A DNA stretch of 64,000 nt, from NCBI GenBank assembly GCA_037043015.1, contig CM073324.1, positions 4,395,413-4,459,412 on the forward strand, in the 5' to 3' direction. The notes under the pieces were generated by a model, which made no database searches, was not told the origin of the DNA, and worked only from the letters and a program-made list of their open reading frames with translations. Source of the stretch: Bryum argenteum (taxonomy: Eukaryota > Streptophyta > Bryopsida > Bryales > Bryaceae). Each line of letters starts with the position of its first letter. Position 1 is the first letter of the stretch. Positions 1 to 10,570 of the stretch are shown here, one piece after another. Made by a program: the position numbers and the translations under genes.

Positions 1-563
1 TGATACCGATCTCCGGTGAAGTAGGAAGAATGTATGAAGCGAATGTCGACGACGTTGGGTACAGACTAGTTGCAGTCTACACTCCGGTACGTGACGATGG
101 CACTGAAGGTGGCCCAGTTTCGGTGTCCACAGATCCCATCATCGTGAACCCCGAGGTTGCGAAAGAAGTGAAGCTGAAGCTGGAGCTCGGAGCGGTGAAG
201 TTTGAAGCGTTGAAGGATCGAGACCGGTCGCCAATGAAGTCGTCACCGAGGTCCCCACAGCAGCAGCCTCTTGGAAGCTTGGAACGGCGCGTTTTGGATG
301 TAAATAGGAAGCGGGTGAAGGTGGTGAAGCCGGGGTCCAAAACTCATTTTGCATCGACGGAGATTCGTGGGACGTACGCACCCCCTTTCCATGTGGAAGT
401 GTTTCGAAACGACCAGCACCGGGTGAAGATCGTCATCGACACCGACAACGAAGTCGACCTGATGGTGCAGTCACGGCATATCCGCGACATCATTGTACTC
501 GTCATTCGGGGATTCTCTCAACGCTTCAACACCACCCCTCTCAACTTGCTCCTCAAGATGTAG
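1..563 (+). CDS. AIR9: AIR9-like microtubule-associated protein, C-terminal exon (partial)
   Basis: The frame is open from base 3 to the TAG at 561-563 and has no start in the window, so this is the final exon of a gene entering from the left. The peptide starts with a repeat-like end (V-YTPVRDDG-EG-PVSVSTDPI), then a linker rich in S, P and Q, then a compact domain ending VLVIRGFSQRFNTTPLNLLL. From memory this resembles the last Ig-like A9 repeat and the conserved C-terminal domain of AIR9, a large plant protein that binds cortical microtubules and marks the division site. The YTPVRxDG signature supports this most strongly. The first ATG (base 30) is internal and should not be taken as the start. 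Family call fairly sure; upstream exons not visible. Confidence 0.72.
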   Translation, partial: IPISGEVGRMYEANVDDVGYRLVAVYTPVRDDGTEGGPVSVSTDPIIVNPEVAKEVKLKLELGAVKFEALKDRDRSPMKSSPRSPQQQPLGSLERRVLDVNRKRVKVVKPGSKTHFASTEIRGTYAPPFHVEVFRNDQHRVKIVIDTDNEVDLMVQSRHIRDIIVLVIRGFSQRFNTTPLNLLLKM

Positions 564-1712
564 TAGTGGTTGTTTCCTCCTGGTGTTTGTTGACTGATGC
601 CTGGCTATAATAGATTTTTGAGCATTAGATAGCCACTGTAACTGTCATTCAAGGGAACTGTCTGCCTTGCAACGGTCTTTTATAACTGTAAGTTCCTAGT
701 CCAAAGCAGTATTGTTTCCTTTCTGGAAACTTAAATATTCCATCTCATAGGCTCTACAAATAATTTTATTCTTGGCACTTCTCACTTGTCCTTACCTAGA
801 GACGGGGCATGGGCATTCTATCTGGAATGTTTTCGACTGAATGATAGTTTTTTGTTTCGATCGGGAGGTTACTTTCGTCTATGGGATTGAAGTCCTGGAA
901 AGTTCGATCATGCTGCATCCCGTTGATACCAGTATTGAAGATCTCGCCAAGTCAAGGCGAGTATGGTACTGTAGTAAACAATCCTGAATGCGTTCGCTCG
1001 TAAAACTGAGACAACGGCTCGGGGTTTCTGGAAGATTTTCGAATAGGGGAACAATTGGGTAAACGATTTTCAGGTAAGTAAACAATCACAAATTATCGAA
1101 GATCTAGCCGAATTAGCCGAATTTGTGATGCGAATGAAATGTGTTTTCAACTACCAGTATCGAAGATCTAGCCGAATGAAATGTTGCAAGTTGGCATGAT
1201 GGAGGTTGAAAACTATGTTTCATTGAAGTGGTCACCTCGGTCCTCTCATTTTAAATAGCTTGTTTCTTTTTACAAGGTCTCACCAACACAACTCTCGTAT
1301 ATACTCGGCGCATTGTATGTTCTCCAAACTGAGATTTGCAAGTGTCTTTGGTTTCCTATTTTTGTGTATAACTTTGTAGATTCTTCAAATGGTTAGCACA
1401 AGAAAATTTTCTCAACAATTTCGTAGGGTTACAAATAACCATGTTGTGTAAATCACAAAAGTTCTTTATTAACGCATTTCCAGCTCGTAAATATCAAGTA
1501 TTGAATTTTCACACTACATGCTTTTTCCATTTATAGATTGTCATCTTGCGTGAGGCTACGCGTTTCGATGAGAAGATAATAGAATAGGGACAAAATAATA
1601 TAGCCAAATTTTAGCTTTCATCAGCTACTGCAACAAACTGAATCAAAACTATTTACTTATTGAAGCCTACACTTCTACTTTCTCAAATTTACATTCAACA
1701 GTAGTAATGAAT
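564..1712. other. AIR9 downstream region, no gene seen
   Basis: A+T-rich 3' flank. The only structure noticed is a short direct repeat around 1095-1175, where GAAGATCTAGCCGAA occurs twice. ORFs here are short and lack codon bias or recognisable motifs. Confidence 0.5.
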
Positions 1713-3060
1713 CTAAATGTTGATGTCCAGTTGCAGGCACAATAAGGTACCAAAACCGCAACCTTTAGAAACATTTAGGCTATAATGGTCTCTATGATTG
1801 TTGTATGGACAAGGCCGGATGCATTCGCCATCGCCATTGTGTTTCACGCCTTTTGGCGCACTCTCCACAGCACCTTCTGCTTCCTCAATGCCATCGTCAG
1901 TGAACCTAGTTGTTAAGGTGGTCCTGGATGTTTCAGACAAGTCTCTGTTGGATGAGAGCTGGCAAACTTGATAAGTCAACTATTATAAAACAAGGAACAA
2001 GGGGTTTTGAAAGCAATGTAGAAAAGAAAAACTCACTTGTTCTGATTTCTCCTTTGAGAGCAACTTGTTGTATACAATACTCTAATGTAACTCTAAGGTT
2101 TCTACTTCTTTCAAATCCTTCATCTGGTGCAATATCTGGTATTGTGTTATCGATTGTGTCGTTCTTTGTACCAAACAAAAGCATTAATGAATAGAATCGT
2201 GGCTTACTATTTTGAAAGAGTTAGAGACGGATTACTCCTACCAATGTTTATTTGAAATGTTTCTAGCATTATGAAAATAAGATTTCTGACAATTCAATTA
2301 GATAATAACAGAATATATTTCTTTCGCAATCCGACTATTTTATTGAAGAAAAAACAAGGAAAATTTTAAAGACGTAAACTATATATTGTTGAATAAGGAG
2401 AAAACAAAGGCCCACTAACTTTCGTTTTCTCACAAGACACAAAGAAGTAATAATTGGAGCAGAGTAGCCTTACGTTATCAGCGATAGATGTACATACATC
2501 ACCTCCGTGTATTTCTTGCTTACAATTTGATAATGGGAAGATGAAATTTACTAAGCCTTTACCTTGCCCATTGATCATCGCCGTGATCAGAACGAGCCCA
2601 TCCACCTTTAGAGCCATTGGAATGGGCGTGCGTAAAACTATTCGCGAGTACTTTGAATATAGAATATACTATCTTCTTTCTTTTTCCATGAGAGCGGAGA
2701 TTGCCAACAATGACAAAGGGTTCAAAAGGTGTAGAATTGAAATTAGACAACCATAGATCTTCCCTCATGACAATTACAAATATGTAGCAAACCGCCTTAT
2801 CTTCACTACAGCTGGCAACCACATCCTTGCCTATTATTTTTCCCTCTTGTTTCAGTTGCTTTGCTTTGGTCTTAGTCTTGTTGATCTCTCTACAAGTCAT
2901 TTGAAGCTTGTCATCGCAATAACATTTTCACAATCATCTAGAAGTAACGCTCGAGCAATGCCTAGAAATGGTTCTAAAGCATCGAATGAATCTAGGAACA
3001 TAAGACCATCACCTTCAGCGTCCGTATAGAGGAAAATATCATCATCCTGGCCAACATCAT
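1713..3060 (-). pseudogene. Unassigned exon-like fragments (gene or relic)
   Basis: Several minus-strand blocks read like protein and sit between plausible splice sites. About 3050-2890 encodes an acidic stretch (DDDIFLYTDAEGDG ... LLLDDCENVIAM). About 2880-2790 is lysine-rich (KAKQLKQEGKIIGKDV). About 2760-2690 gives FEPFVIVGNLRSHGK. About 2625-2570 gives VDGLVLITAMINGQ before a GTAAAG donor. About 2515-2470 gives EIHGGDVCTSIADN between AG and GTAAGG. About 2185-2035 gives LRVTLEYCIQQVALKGEIRT before a GTGAGT donor. A last block lies near 1950-1790. I do not recognise the family and found no continuous start-to-stop model, so this may be part of a real multi-exon gene or a decayed copy. Confidence 0.35.
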
Positions 3061-5367
3061 GTCTTGAACATTTTTGGTCTTTTCTAATGACAACCTAGCA
3101 ATTTCCGGATTGCGGATGCGAATGGGCGAGTCACGCGTTCGGGATTAGAGAATAAGAGGGTCGAGTCTAAATCACAAGGCATGAGGTCTACGCAGTCATT
3201 TGCTTTATCGGATTACATGGAGCGGATGACAAAGAAACCATCGGGAGCTACAGTTGTTGATGGTCAATGGTAAGATAATTGGCACACCTTGGATCCTATT
3301 CAATCGAGTCTTTGTTTGAACAACAATAGTAGTAAGGAGAATGACCAAACATTAAAATCATCATCATGAGTATTAAACCCTAAACCTGAATTAGGGTTAG
3401 GGTCAAGAGCTATTGACCATGTCTCTATGGATGTTGAGAATGTGTAGCCTAAAACCAAGACAAAGAGATCTATCAGATGGCTCTTTGCGAAGTGCTGCCG
3501 CCCTAAATATTTCCACTCTTTTTCTCTTAATAAGCCTTAATTGGTAGCAAAAAAACAACTCACGTTGTTGGTAGCTGCACATGCCACGCATATGAAATGT
3601 TTGCACTACTTCTAGTGAAGGTGTCCAACCTACCTTGACTCTCCCAACTTGTTACCTAGAACTCTTGCAAAACACATGGGCTTGCCATTTCGTGGCACTA
3701 AGCAACCTTCCACAAACCTCTTAAAGGTGGAACTACTCACCTCCCGAGCCAACTACCCTTGCATTTTGTCCAACTCCTTATTAGTCCCCTTCCACTCATC
3801 TCTCTCTCCGTTTGAAATACTACCAAAAACCAGCACTACTTTTCACATGGACTAGTTTAGAGCGGGACACTTTTCCAACCCAATATTTCAAAACGCAAAC
3901 AAACAATCTATAATGCCAAAGCTATGGGAGTAAGACCCCATCATAAGCCTCAACCCTTAGAGCCACCCCGACTCTCCTTGGCATCATGTGGAAGTGAGGA
4001 GGAAGACCACTCTAGACCTCTTTATAGTACCCATTGCGTTTACTCGTAGCTCCCCCCCTCTTGTGTTAAGAAACCTTCAATAACATACTTTTATTTTGGA
4101 AGACTACCCGTTTTTCGTCTGTCTTGAAAACAACCCGTAATCTTCCCTAGGGCTAGCTCCTAGCCTTAGTAGCCAAATGGAACGTGCAAATACATTTTCA
4201 ACATTTACTCTTCAAGAAGATATCAATGAACTGTCTTCTTACCTCCAATGAGAACTTTCTAAGGGAGATTTGCCTCTCTGAACATTTGGTGTTTCGGGAG
4301 GCAATATTCCCGAGTCTTAAAGTCTTGACAACTTTGAGGAGCCATATCTCTTAAACCATTGCTTTGCTCACCATGAACCTTGGCATATAGACTCAATCCA
4401 ATAATTGAGGGTAAAGTCCATCACAAATCTAGATAATGCAACTACTTAAAACCATAATTGTTTTGAATTTGAAGATAGGAACATCATTGCAAATCAAATA
4501 TCAAATTGATTCCAATAAAAGAGAACTCAATTATAAAATTGTCAAATTTCCTAAGATAACTTTTCTATAGAATGAAACTTATGAGAATCAAGTTTTGATA
4601 TTACAAATGATTAGCTTGCAATGGAAAAACAAGCCCCGATGTTTCAAAAACCTAACTTATAAATTACTGGCCACTAGAATTTTCATGTCATGGCATGGCA
4701 CGAATTCACACCATTTTAGACGGATTTCAGTTTTTATCATTAAAATTTGTATACAATCTCATTTTTTAACAACCAATATTTCAATCAAGGAGTTAAAGTA
4801 CAACAATAAAGTCGAGATCGAGTGAATGCGGTATTTCACGTACATGAACAAGACTTTGGGAAAACCAACTAAAGTATATAGGAGGATGGTAGCCGCTTAA
4901 AAACACAACATGGTCATGTTTTTCATATTTTGTGTTTTGAAATCACTCAAAACAAAACAATAGTCATTATTTTTCACAATAATAGTCATGTTGCATCCTT
5001 CCTACGTTACTCTCACACATTTACAAACCACTAAAATCAAACTTTGGTGTTGAATAGTCCTACAAAAAATATGCCTGCTTCTCTTGCGTTCTCAACTTTA
5101 AGCTCCCACATATGAGGCTCTAATATAGTTATTCAAGTGCTTGAAGTGATGTTCACCTTTTCACATTCACATATTCAAGCTGAATACAATTTGCAAAAGC
5201 TGAATTCACTCATCTTAAGAATTGTGGTCAAAAGAGAGGTAAACCAAACTCCTTGACTCGACTATTGGTTGTAAATCTCTAAACCCAACTCAAATTCAAA
5301 ACATGCATAGAAGTATATGTCAACGGAAAACTCCTATTGCGGCAATCACACAAAAAATGTGGGTATT
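3061..5367. other. Gene-free stretch
   Basis: No supported gene. A short plus-strand open stretch at 3107-3270 has coding-like composition but no start or family. At about 3375-3405 there are a few telomere-like AAACCCTAA/TTAGGG units in opposite orientations, too short for an interstitial telomere. The rest is A+T-rich and unremarkable. Confidence 0.4.
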
Positions 5368-5544
5368 GGAGGAGTCCGTGTATTGACCAACAAAATTTCA
5401 AAAATTTCGAAATTCAAAAAAAATCCAACAGACTTCCCCCAAAAAAGTCACCTCGAAAAGGCCGCCAAATATGACGTCTGACTAGCGGGCTAACTGACCA
5501 ACTGCGACAGGGACATCTGGGCCACCCCCTGACATCACCATCAG

Positions 5545-5800
5545 CCCGCCTTCCCTTCCCTTTCCTTTCCTTTCCTTTCGTTTTCTCCTTTCAAAGCAGC
5601 ATCCAATTCCGAGGCAAAGGCACCCAACAAGCAACCTCCACCCCAATTCCAAGGAACACTCACCCATTTGACCTCAATGGACATCAATGTACAGTACAAA
5701 ATCCTGCCAAAATAGGATATCCAAATACTCTACTACTGCTGTAACTTAGCCCCAGGCAACGTCAGATCTGACCGCCCTCCCTCCCTCCCTCCCTCCCTTC
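5545..5800. promoter_or_regulatory. Pyrimidine-rich tracts upstream of HVA22 copy A
   Basis: Two C/T tracts lie upstream of the coding start: (CCTTT)n at about 5545-5580 and (CCCT)n at 5777-5800. The same tracts, slightly shorter, precede copy B (about 10768-10800 and 10985-11003). Such tracts are common near plant transcription starts; a promoter role is inferred from position only. No clear TATA box was identified. Confidence 0.35.
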
Positions 5801-6089
5801 CAGCATATTTGGTGATATCGTCACATTGTGTCGGTTTCATGCAACTGTCGACGACTCTTGGAAGGAGAAGAAGAAGGGAGGATAGTCTTTGAGCGGAATG
5901 ATCGTTAGCAGCGTTGTTTTGGCCGCCGCAAGGGTTAGCTTAGCTAGGGTTTAGAGAGGTCGAGGCTTTGAAATTGCGTGTGTGGTTTACAGGGTTTTGG
6001 GGATTTAGATTTTGAGTTATGGAGTAATTTGGCGCACCGAAGTTTACCTTGATTTGATTGATTGAGAGAGCTTCCAGCCTTGCGTCAAG

Positions 6090-8128
6090 ATGATGGGGTC
6101 TTTCATCACCCGGGCTGTCGTGTAAGTTCGAAATTTGAATCATGTTGAGAAGTATGTTAAAATTTTGGCGCGGTCGCATTTGATTATGGTTTTGATGAAG
6201 TATGTGAAACAGAACGTTGCTTAGGTGCCATTTGATTATGGTTTTGATGAACTTTTGTGTAACAGAATGTTGCTTGGGTATGTGTTCCCGGCGTACCAGT
6301 GCTTCAAGGTCGTGGAAAGGAACAGGCCCGAAGTGCAGGAGTTGAAGTTCTGGTGTCAGTACTGGTATGGAATTCATTGCATGCATACTTGAGGGTTTCT
6401 TCGTGTTATTTTTCCTAAGTTTGAGAGATTTCAATCCCTAATTCTCCTTTTCTTCCCGCAGGATTATAATTGCGGTTCTTACCGTTTTCGAGAGGGTGGC
6501 AGATGTTTTCGTTTCGTGGTACGAGATCGCTGATGTTCCTACAAGCATTATGGTTTCCTGCATGACACTTGTGTGCTTGCCGGCTTAGTAAGGATGGGAT
6601 GTCATTCCACCATGCAGAATTTTCTCTGATTCTCTTTGAATGTGGCGCTGTTTACTTTAGAGATGATTAATTTTTTTTTGTTCCGCAGGGTGCCTATGTA
6701 TTGTGAGGCAAAGCTGTTTATCATCATTTATCTCTGGTACCCGAAGTCACTGGTATGCTGCTTTTTGACAATCTCATTAGCGTTATGTGTCGAGAAAGTT
6801 ACATCAGCTGTTTCTTGGTCATTTGGATTGTTGGAATTGAGAGAGAGGGACTCACATTTGTTTTGATGTGGATAACAGGGAACGACGTATGTGTACTCAA
6901 CGTTTTTGCAACCCTTTGTAGCGAGGCATGAAGCTGATATTGACCGGCAATTGAATGAGCTGACGACCAGATCTGGAGACTTGGCCTTTTTTTGGTGGCA
7001 ACGAGGTTCAGTTTACGTTCAAGCACGATTCTACGAGATTCTAGCTTATGTTGCAGCGCAGTCAAACAGGACTCAGCAACAGGGCCCAGTTGCTCTTCAA
7101 GCTTCTCCAGTTGCTCTTCAAGCTCCTCCAGTTGCTCTTCAAGCTCCTCCTGTTGCTCGTCAAGCCCCCCCTCTTCGTACTAAGACTCAACAGGTAAATC
7201 GGAAATGAAATAGAGTATTGTAGCTTTGTATTGACCAGATACATGTTCTTCCTTTGAACTGTATCTACTCAGTACAGTGCCATATTTTTTTTATGAGCAA
7301 GGGTCAACAATTAGTTCGTATTGTCATGTGGTTATATGGATTTCTGCTACACCTGGGTGCTTTTTTCAATGTTTCTTGGAGCTTCGTACAAAGTACGCAG
7401 TGAATGAACACGAAAAGCTACAGCCGTTACTGAACTGCTTCAGTACGGTGAACCTGCCTAATTACGGTCTCCTCTCAATTCTGGCCCCTGCCGAACCACC
7501 TATCCTTATCCAACATTGATCTATTCTGAAAGATACATTCTTTGAAATGGTCTTTTGAGTAGAGATGAGAATTGAGCGTGACAAACTTTGAAAACGTGTA
7601 ACATACTCATGTAGTCACAGAAAAACATGAATCCACTTTTGTTCACGTTCTTGTAGGATAACTCAACAACCTATTGCTTCTTTTTTTTCATTGGGATCCT
7701 CAACTACACGAAAGTAGGCAGGTTCACCGTAGGGACAGTTAGTAGAAGGGAGGGGGACGGCAACTGATGCTTTGTGTGTGTAGGGAGGGCCACCACCCGG
7801 TTATCCACCACCTCAAACGGCAGGGGGTGCAGGTTATCCTGCAGTGAATGCTGATCCCTACCCTCCTGCTCCAGCTGCACAAGGCGGCCCTGCTCTCTAT
7901 CCTCCAGTAGCTGGTCAAGGTCCTTATCCTCCACCTCCTCATTCGGCGGCCTCAGTACACCGACGACGACCCTCTGGAACCAAAGGAGGATCAGGCAGTT
8001 CAGATGAAGAGGACTACGAAAGAGTAGACTATGAAACCAAGCAGGCAAATCCCACAATAGGAGAGCAGGACGTTCCCCCTCGACCTTACAACACGAGAAA
8101 TCGATCCCGCTCTACTGGTCCCCGGTGA
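6090..8128 (+). CDS. HVA22-like (TB2/DP1 family) protein, copy A
   Basis: Six exons: 6090-6121, 6266-6364, 6462-6518, 6689-6752, 6879-7193, 7784-8128, all with GT-AG borders and consistent phase; 303 aa. The start MMGSFITRAVVMLLGY and the core ERNRPEVQELKFWCQYW, VPMYCEAKL, YLWYPKSLGTTYVY match plant HVA22i/j/k-type proteins. These are membrane-hairpin proteins of the ER related to yeast Yop1, linked to membrane curvature, stress and vesicle traffic. After the TB2/DP1 domain come four 7-residue units of the type PVALQAP, a Pro/Gly/Tyr-rich tail (PPPGYPPPQ) and an acidic Ser-rich segment (SGSSDEEDYE). The long tail suits the HVA22i-like subgroup. The family is clear; the role of the tail is unknown. 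Confidence 0.9.
6177..6279 (+). repeat. Duplicated intron 1/exon 2 junction (copy A)
   Basis: A block of about 52 bp is repeated in tandem: CATTTGATTATGGTTTTGAT followed by an acceptor (AACAG) and the first exon 2 bases. The upstream acceptor reads AACAG|AACGTTGCTTAGG and the downstream one AACAG|AATGTTGCTTGGG. Only the downstream one restores the HVA22 frame (VMLLGY). The same arrangement occurs in copy B at about 11385-11487. Confidence 0.8.
7085..7168 (+). repeat. 21-bp in-frame tandem repeat, 4 units
   Basis: Four units of about GTTGCTCTTCAAGCTCCTCC encode repeated PVALQAP. Copy B has two units at about 12292-12333. This exactly accounts for the 42-nt (14-residue) difference in exon 5 length. 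Confidence 0.85.
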
Positions 8129-8327
8129 GAATCTGGTGATTCTTGGAATGATGGAAAGTGTAGAGTGCGGATGATTTGATCCAGTTAGAGATATAGGCCA
8201 TTTGAAAAGTGAACAGGACCTGCAGCAATTTGTTTTTGGGAAGGAGGAGGGACATACTCACTAATTTTTGTACTCACGGCTTTTAGTATTTTCTGCATAA
8301 TTTGAATGGTCTTTTGTGTATGTGGTT

Positions 8328-9303
8328 GTCCACGTCAATTTCAGCATCCGTTCCCGCCGCCTTTTTTAAAGACCTCTTCTTTGAAGTCCTAGTCTTTGGC
8401 TACTCCCGCTCGTGGACATCACCTCTTCCTTTCGGGACCGCCTGAGACAATCTCTTCTTAGATTTTGGCTCCTCCATCTCCTCGGATTCAGCAGAATCAG
8501 CTCTAATTGGATCTGGAAATTTGTTTTCTTCCTTTTTTTTTTTCTCTTCGGCACAAACATCGGTGCAGGCCCAAGAATCAAAGCCGGGGTGATGGGCAAA
8601 CCGTCACCGCCTTACCCCGAAAACCCCGTGCCACAGCTCTCTTGCTCTTCTTCGCAGGTATTGTAGGGACAAAATTGTCATCTTCTTGCACAACTACCTC
8701 AGATCTGTCACCCTCAGACTTGCCGTGCTTGGCAAATCCCTCCACAGTTTTGCCTTGCTCGAAGTCAGGATATGGGTAGAGCGTGGCGAGTTTTCCATCG
8801 TCAGACTTCACTACCGGGCATCCGCTCTCAAATCTATGCGAGTTCAACATCATCTTGTTGGAGTTGTTCCTACCGAAGTAGAAGAATCTGCGTTTACTTC
8901 CGGGCTTGAGGTCCGCCTTTGAGTACTGCGCAAACTCTACGCACAAATCCTCATGTAAGTCCTTTAGGTATGTCATAGTATACGGTCTGTCATATATTTG
9001 GACAAGAGCGTCAACCGTTTCCTGCTTTCCATCCATGTGGGCAATCTTCGGGATTCTTGTGCAGAGCACCCAGTCAAACCAACGAAGATGGTGTCACAAG
9101 CATGGGGTATGTGCAAAAAATGTAAAGATGATGTCAATGCGTACATACGAGTGCAGTTCCTGTGACAGAGACCGAAGTACCTCAAAGTATGACGATATCG
9201 GCTGCTCGATGATGATGCAGAGTACAACCGAAATGTAACGAAGAAGGAGGCTAGATTTCTCCAAAGCGAGAGTAGATATCACGGTAGTGTTTTGCTGTGA
9301 CAT
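8328..9303 (-). pseudogene. Decayed unknown gene fragment
   Basis: Minus-strand reading from about 9100 to 8600 gives a long coding-like stretch (WFDWVLCTRIPKIAHMDGKQ ... YLKDLHEDLCVEF ... GSKRRFFYFGRNN ... FESGCPVVKSDDGKLATLYP). A shifted frame from about 8560 continues with a Lys/Glu-rich segment ending at a stop near 8410 (VPKGRGDVHERE). The same frame stays coding-like beyond that stop (KTRTSKKRSLKKAAG). Frame changes without good splice sites plus an in-frame stop suggest a pseudogene. It ends abruptly at the right edge of the HVA22 duplication. I do not recognise the family. A multi-exon gene with unusual splicing cannot be excluded. Confidence 0.45.
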
Positions 9304-10570
9304 GGTGAATTCAAACCATGATGGCTAATTTTATTGGAAGAGAACCACAACTCCTCCGACCCATAGTAGGACATAGTTCGGAAGCAAACAACATGGTCAA
9401 ATCTTGATTAGATTGATGCGATGGTTGAAGTTTGATGTTTGCTAAACCGCGTACCGACTTAGAGACACGCTTAATTAGCGATCTACATGTGGGAGTTGCA
9501 AATTCTGTCCAATGCGGCAATTTTAGGGTTGCACTGTACCCTAAACTCCCACCACTACGAAATTATTACTAGCATGTGGGAGGTGCGGCATTGTGGTTCA
9601 TACTGTAATGTCGTCGTGGTTGATATGAAGAAGCCTGCCGGTTACTCGCCAGCCGCATGAAAGAGACCTTTGCGGAGATGCAGAACCTTCTGGCGGCCCC
9701 CCCTCCCTCGGACGCGGTGAAGATCTGGCACCTTTCTCCGACTTCGCCCTTCGACGCTGTGAACGGATTCACGGGCAATCACACCTTGACGATTTTTGGC
9801 GCAAAAAACAAAACGGCGCCTGAAATATTGCCGCTCGCACCTGAATCGCGGCTCTGAGGAATCGCAAATGAGCAGTGCCAGATGAAGGAGGGCAGCATGG
9901 ACACAGTAGCATTTAAAATGCACCTTCCCTGCCTTGAAGTTACGAAACAAGGCCGTTTGTGCCATCCTTACTGCCACCACGTCAAATTAGAGTACTGTAC
10001 TCAACATGTCAAATCACCTTTTGTCTCCCCTGGTCATCACATCAACTTCATCACATCAATTTAATGGGCAGAAAATCTAATCAAAATCCTGGCTTCTAGA
10101 TATCACACAAAACCACTCAAAACTCATATTCTTATTCGTATGACTTAGTTTTCCATAATCCAGGATACGTCGTTTGTTTTGGCTTTTTCAGTAAAGTGCG
10201 TTGGGGTTTTGCAAATTTGAATCTTTGTCACAACGATTGTATTCCACAATAGTCGATTGAATTATCAGAAGCATAATGAACAATTGTGTCACGGAAACCA
10301 TTCCGTAATGGATTTAATACCGGCTCAAAAGTTGTGACACAACATTTAAACCTAACGCCGCCAGATCTGTGACATGCCCATGTGGATGGCATGGGGGCAT
10401 GCTGGCGCATGGTGGCATGCGGAAAGAGGTCTTTTGGCGGGCGCAGTGTCCCGGGCGGGCAGAGAATGTTATCGCGTGGTAACGAGAAAGTGGCGGGCGG
10501 TAACTGAACCGCGCAACCGCACTTGAAAGGGAGATCGCGCGGGGCTGTCCCAGGATATAGTCTTCCCCTT
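9304..10570. other. Spacer between HVA22 units, no gene seen
   Basis: No supported ORF or repeat. A G+C-rich patch lies at about 10370-10560 just left of the second duplicated unit. The long minus-strand ORF across the copy B promoter is not preserved in the same frame in copy A and was rejected. Confidence 0.45.

Larger units (their letters stand above)
5368..8327 (+). repeat. Segmental duplication, copy A (HVA22 gene unit)
   Basis: This unit matches 10571-13489 through promoter, exons, introns and 3' flank with only scattered substitutions and small indels. Left edges align at GTATTGACCAA (about 5371 and 10580). Right edges diverge just after GAATGGTCTT-TGTGTATGT (about 8327 and 13489). 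The copies are direct repeats about 5.2 kb apart. Similarity includes introns and UTRs, so this is a DNA-level duplication and not retroposition. Confidence 0.9.

Noticed and set aside
3375..3408. Interstitial telomere
   Set aside because: Only a few TTAGGG/AAACCCTAA-like units in opposite directions, within chance for an A+T-rich plant region.
5940..6434. 164-codon minus-strand ORF (and its twin at 11148-11642)
   Set aside because: Antisense to HVA22 exons 1-2 and intron 1. The C-terminus differs by frame between copies, and the preserved part is explained by the duplication.
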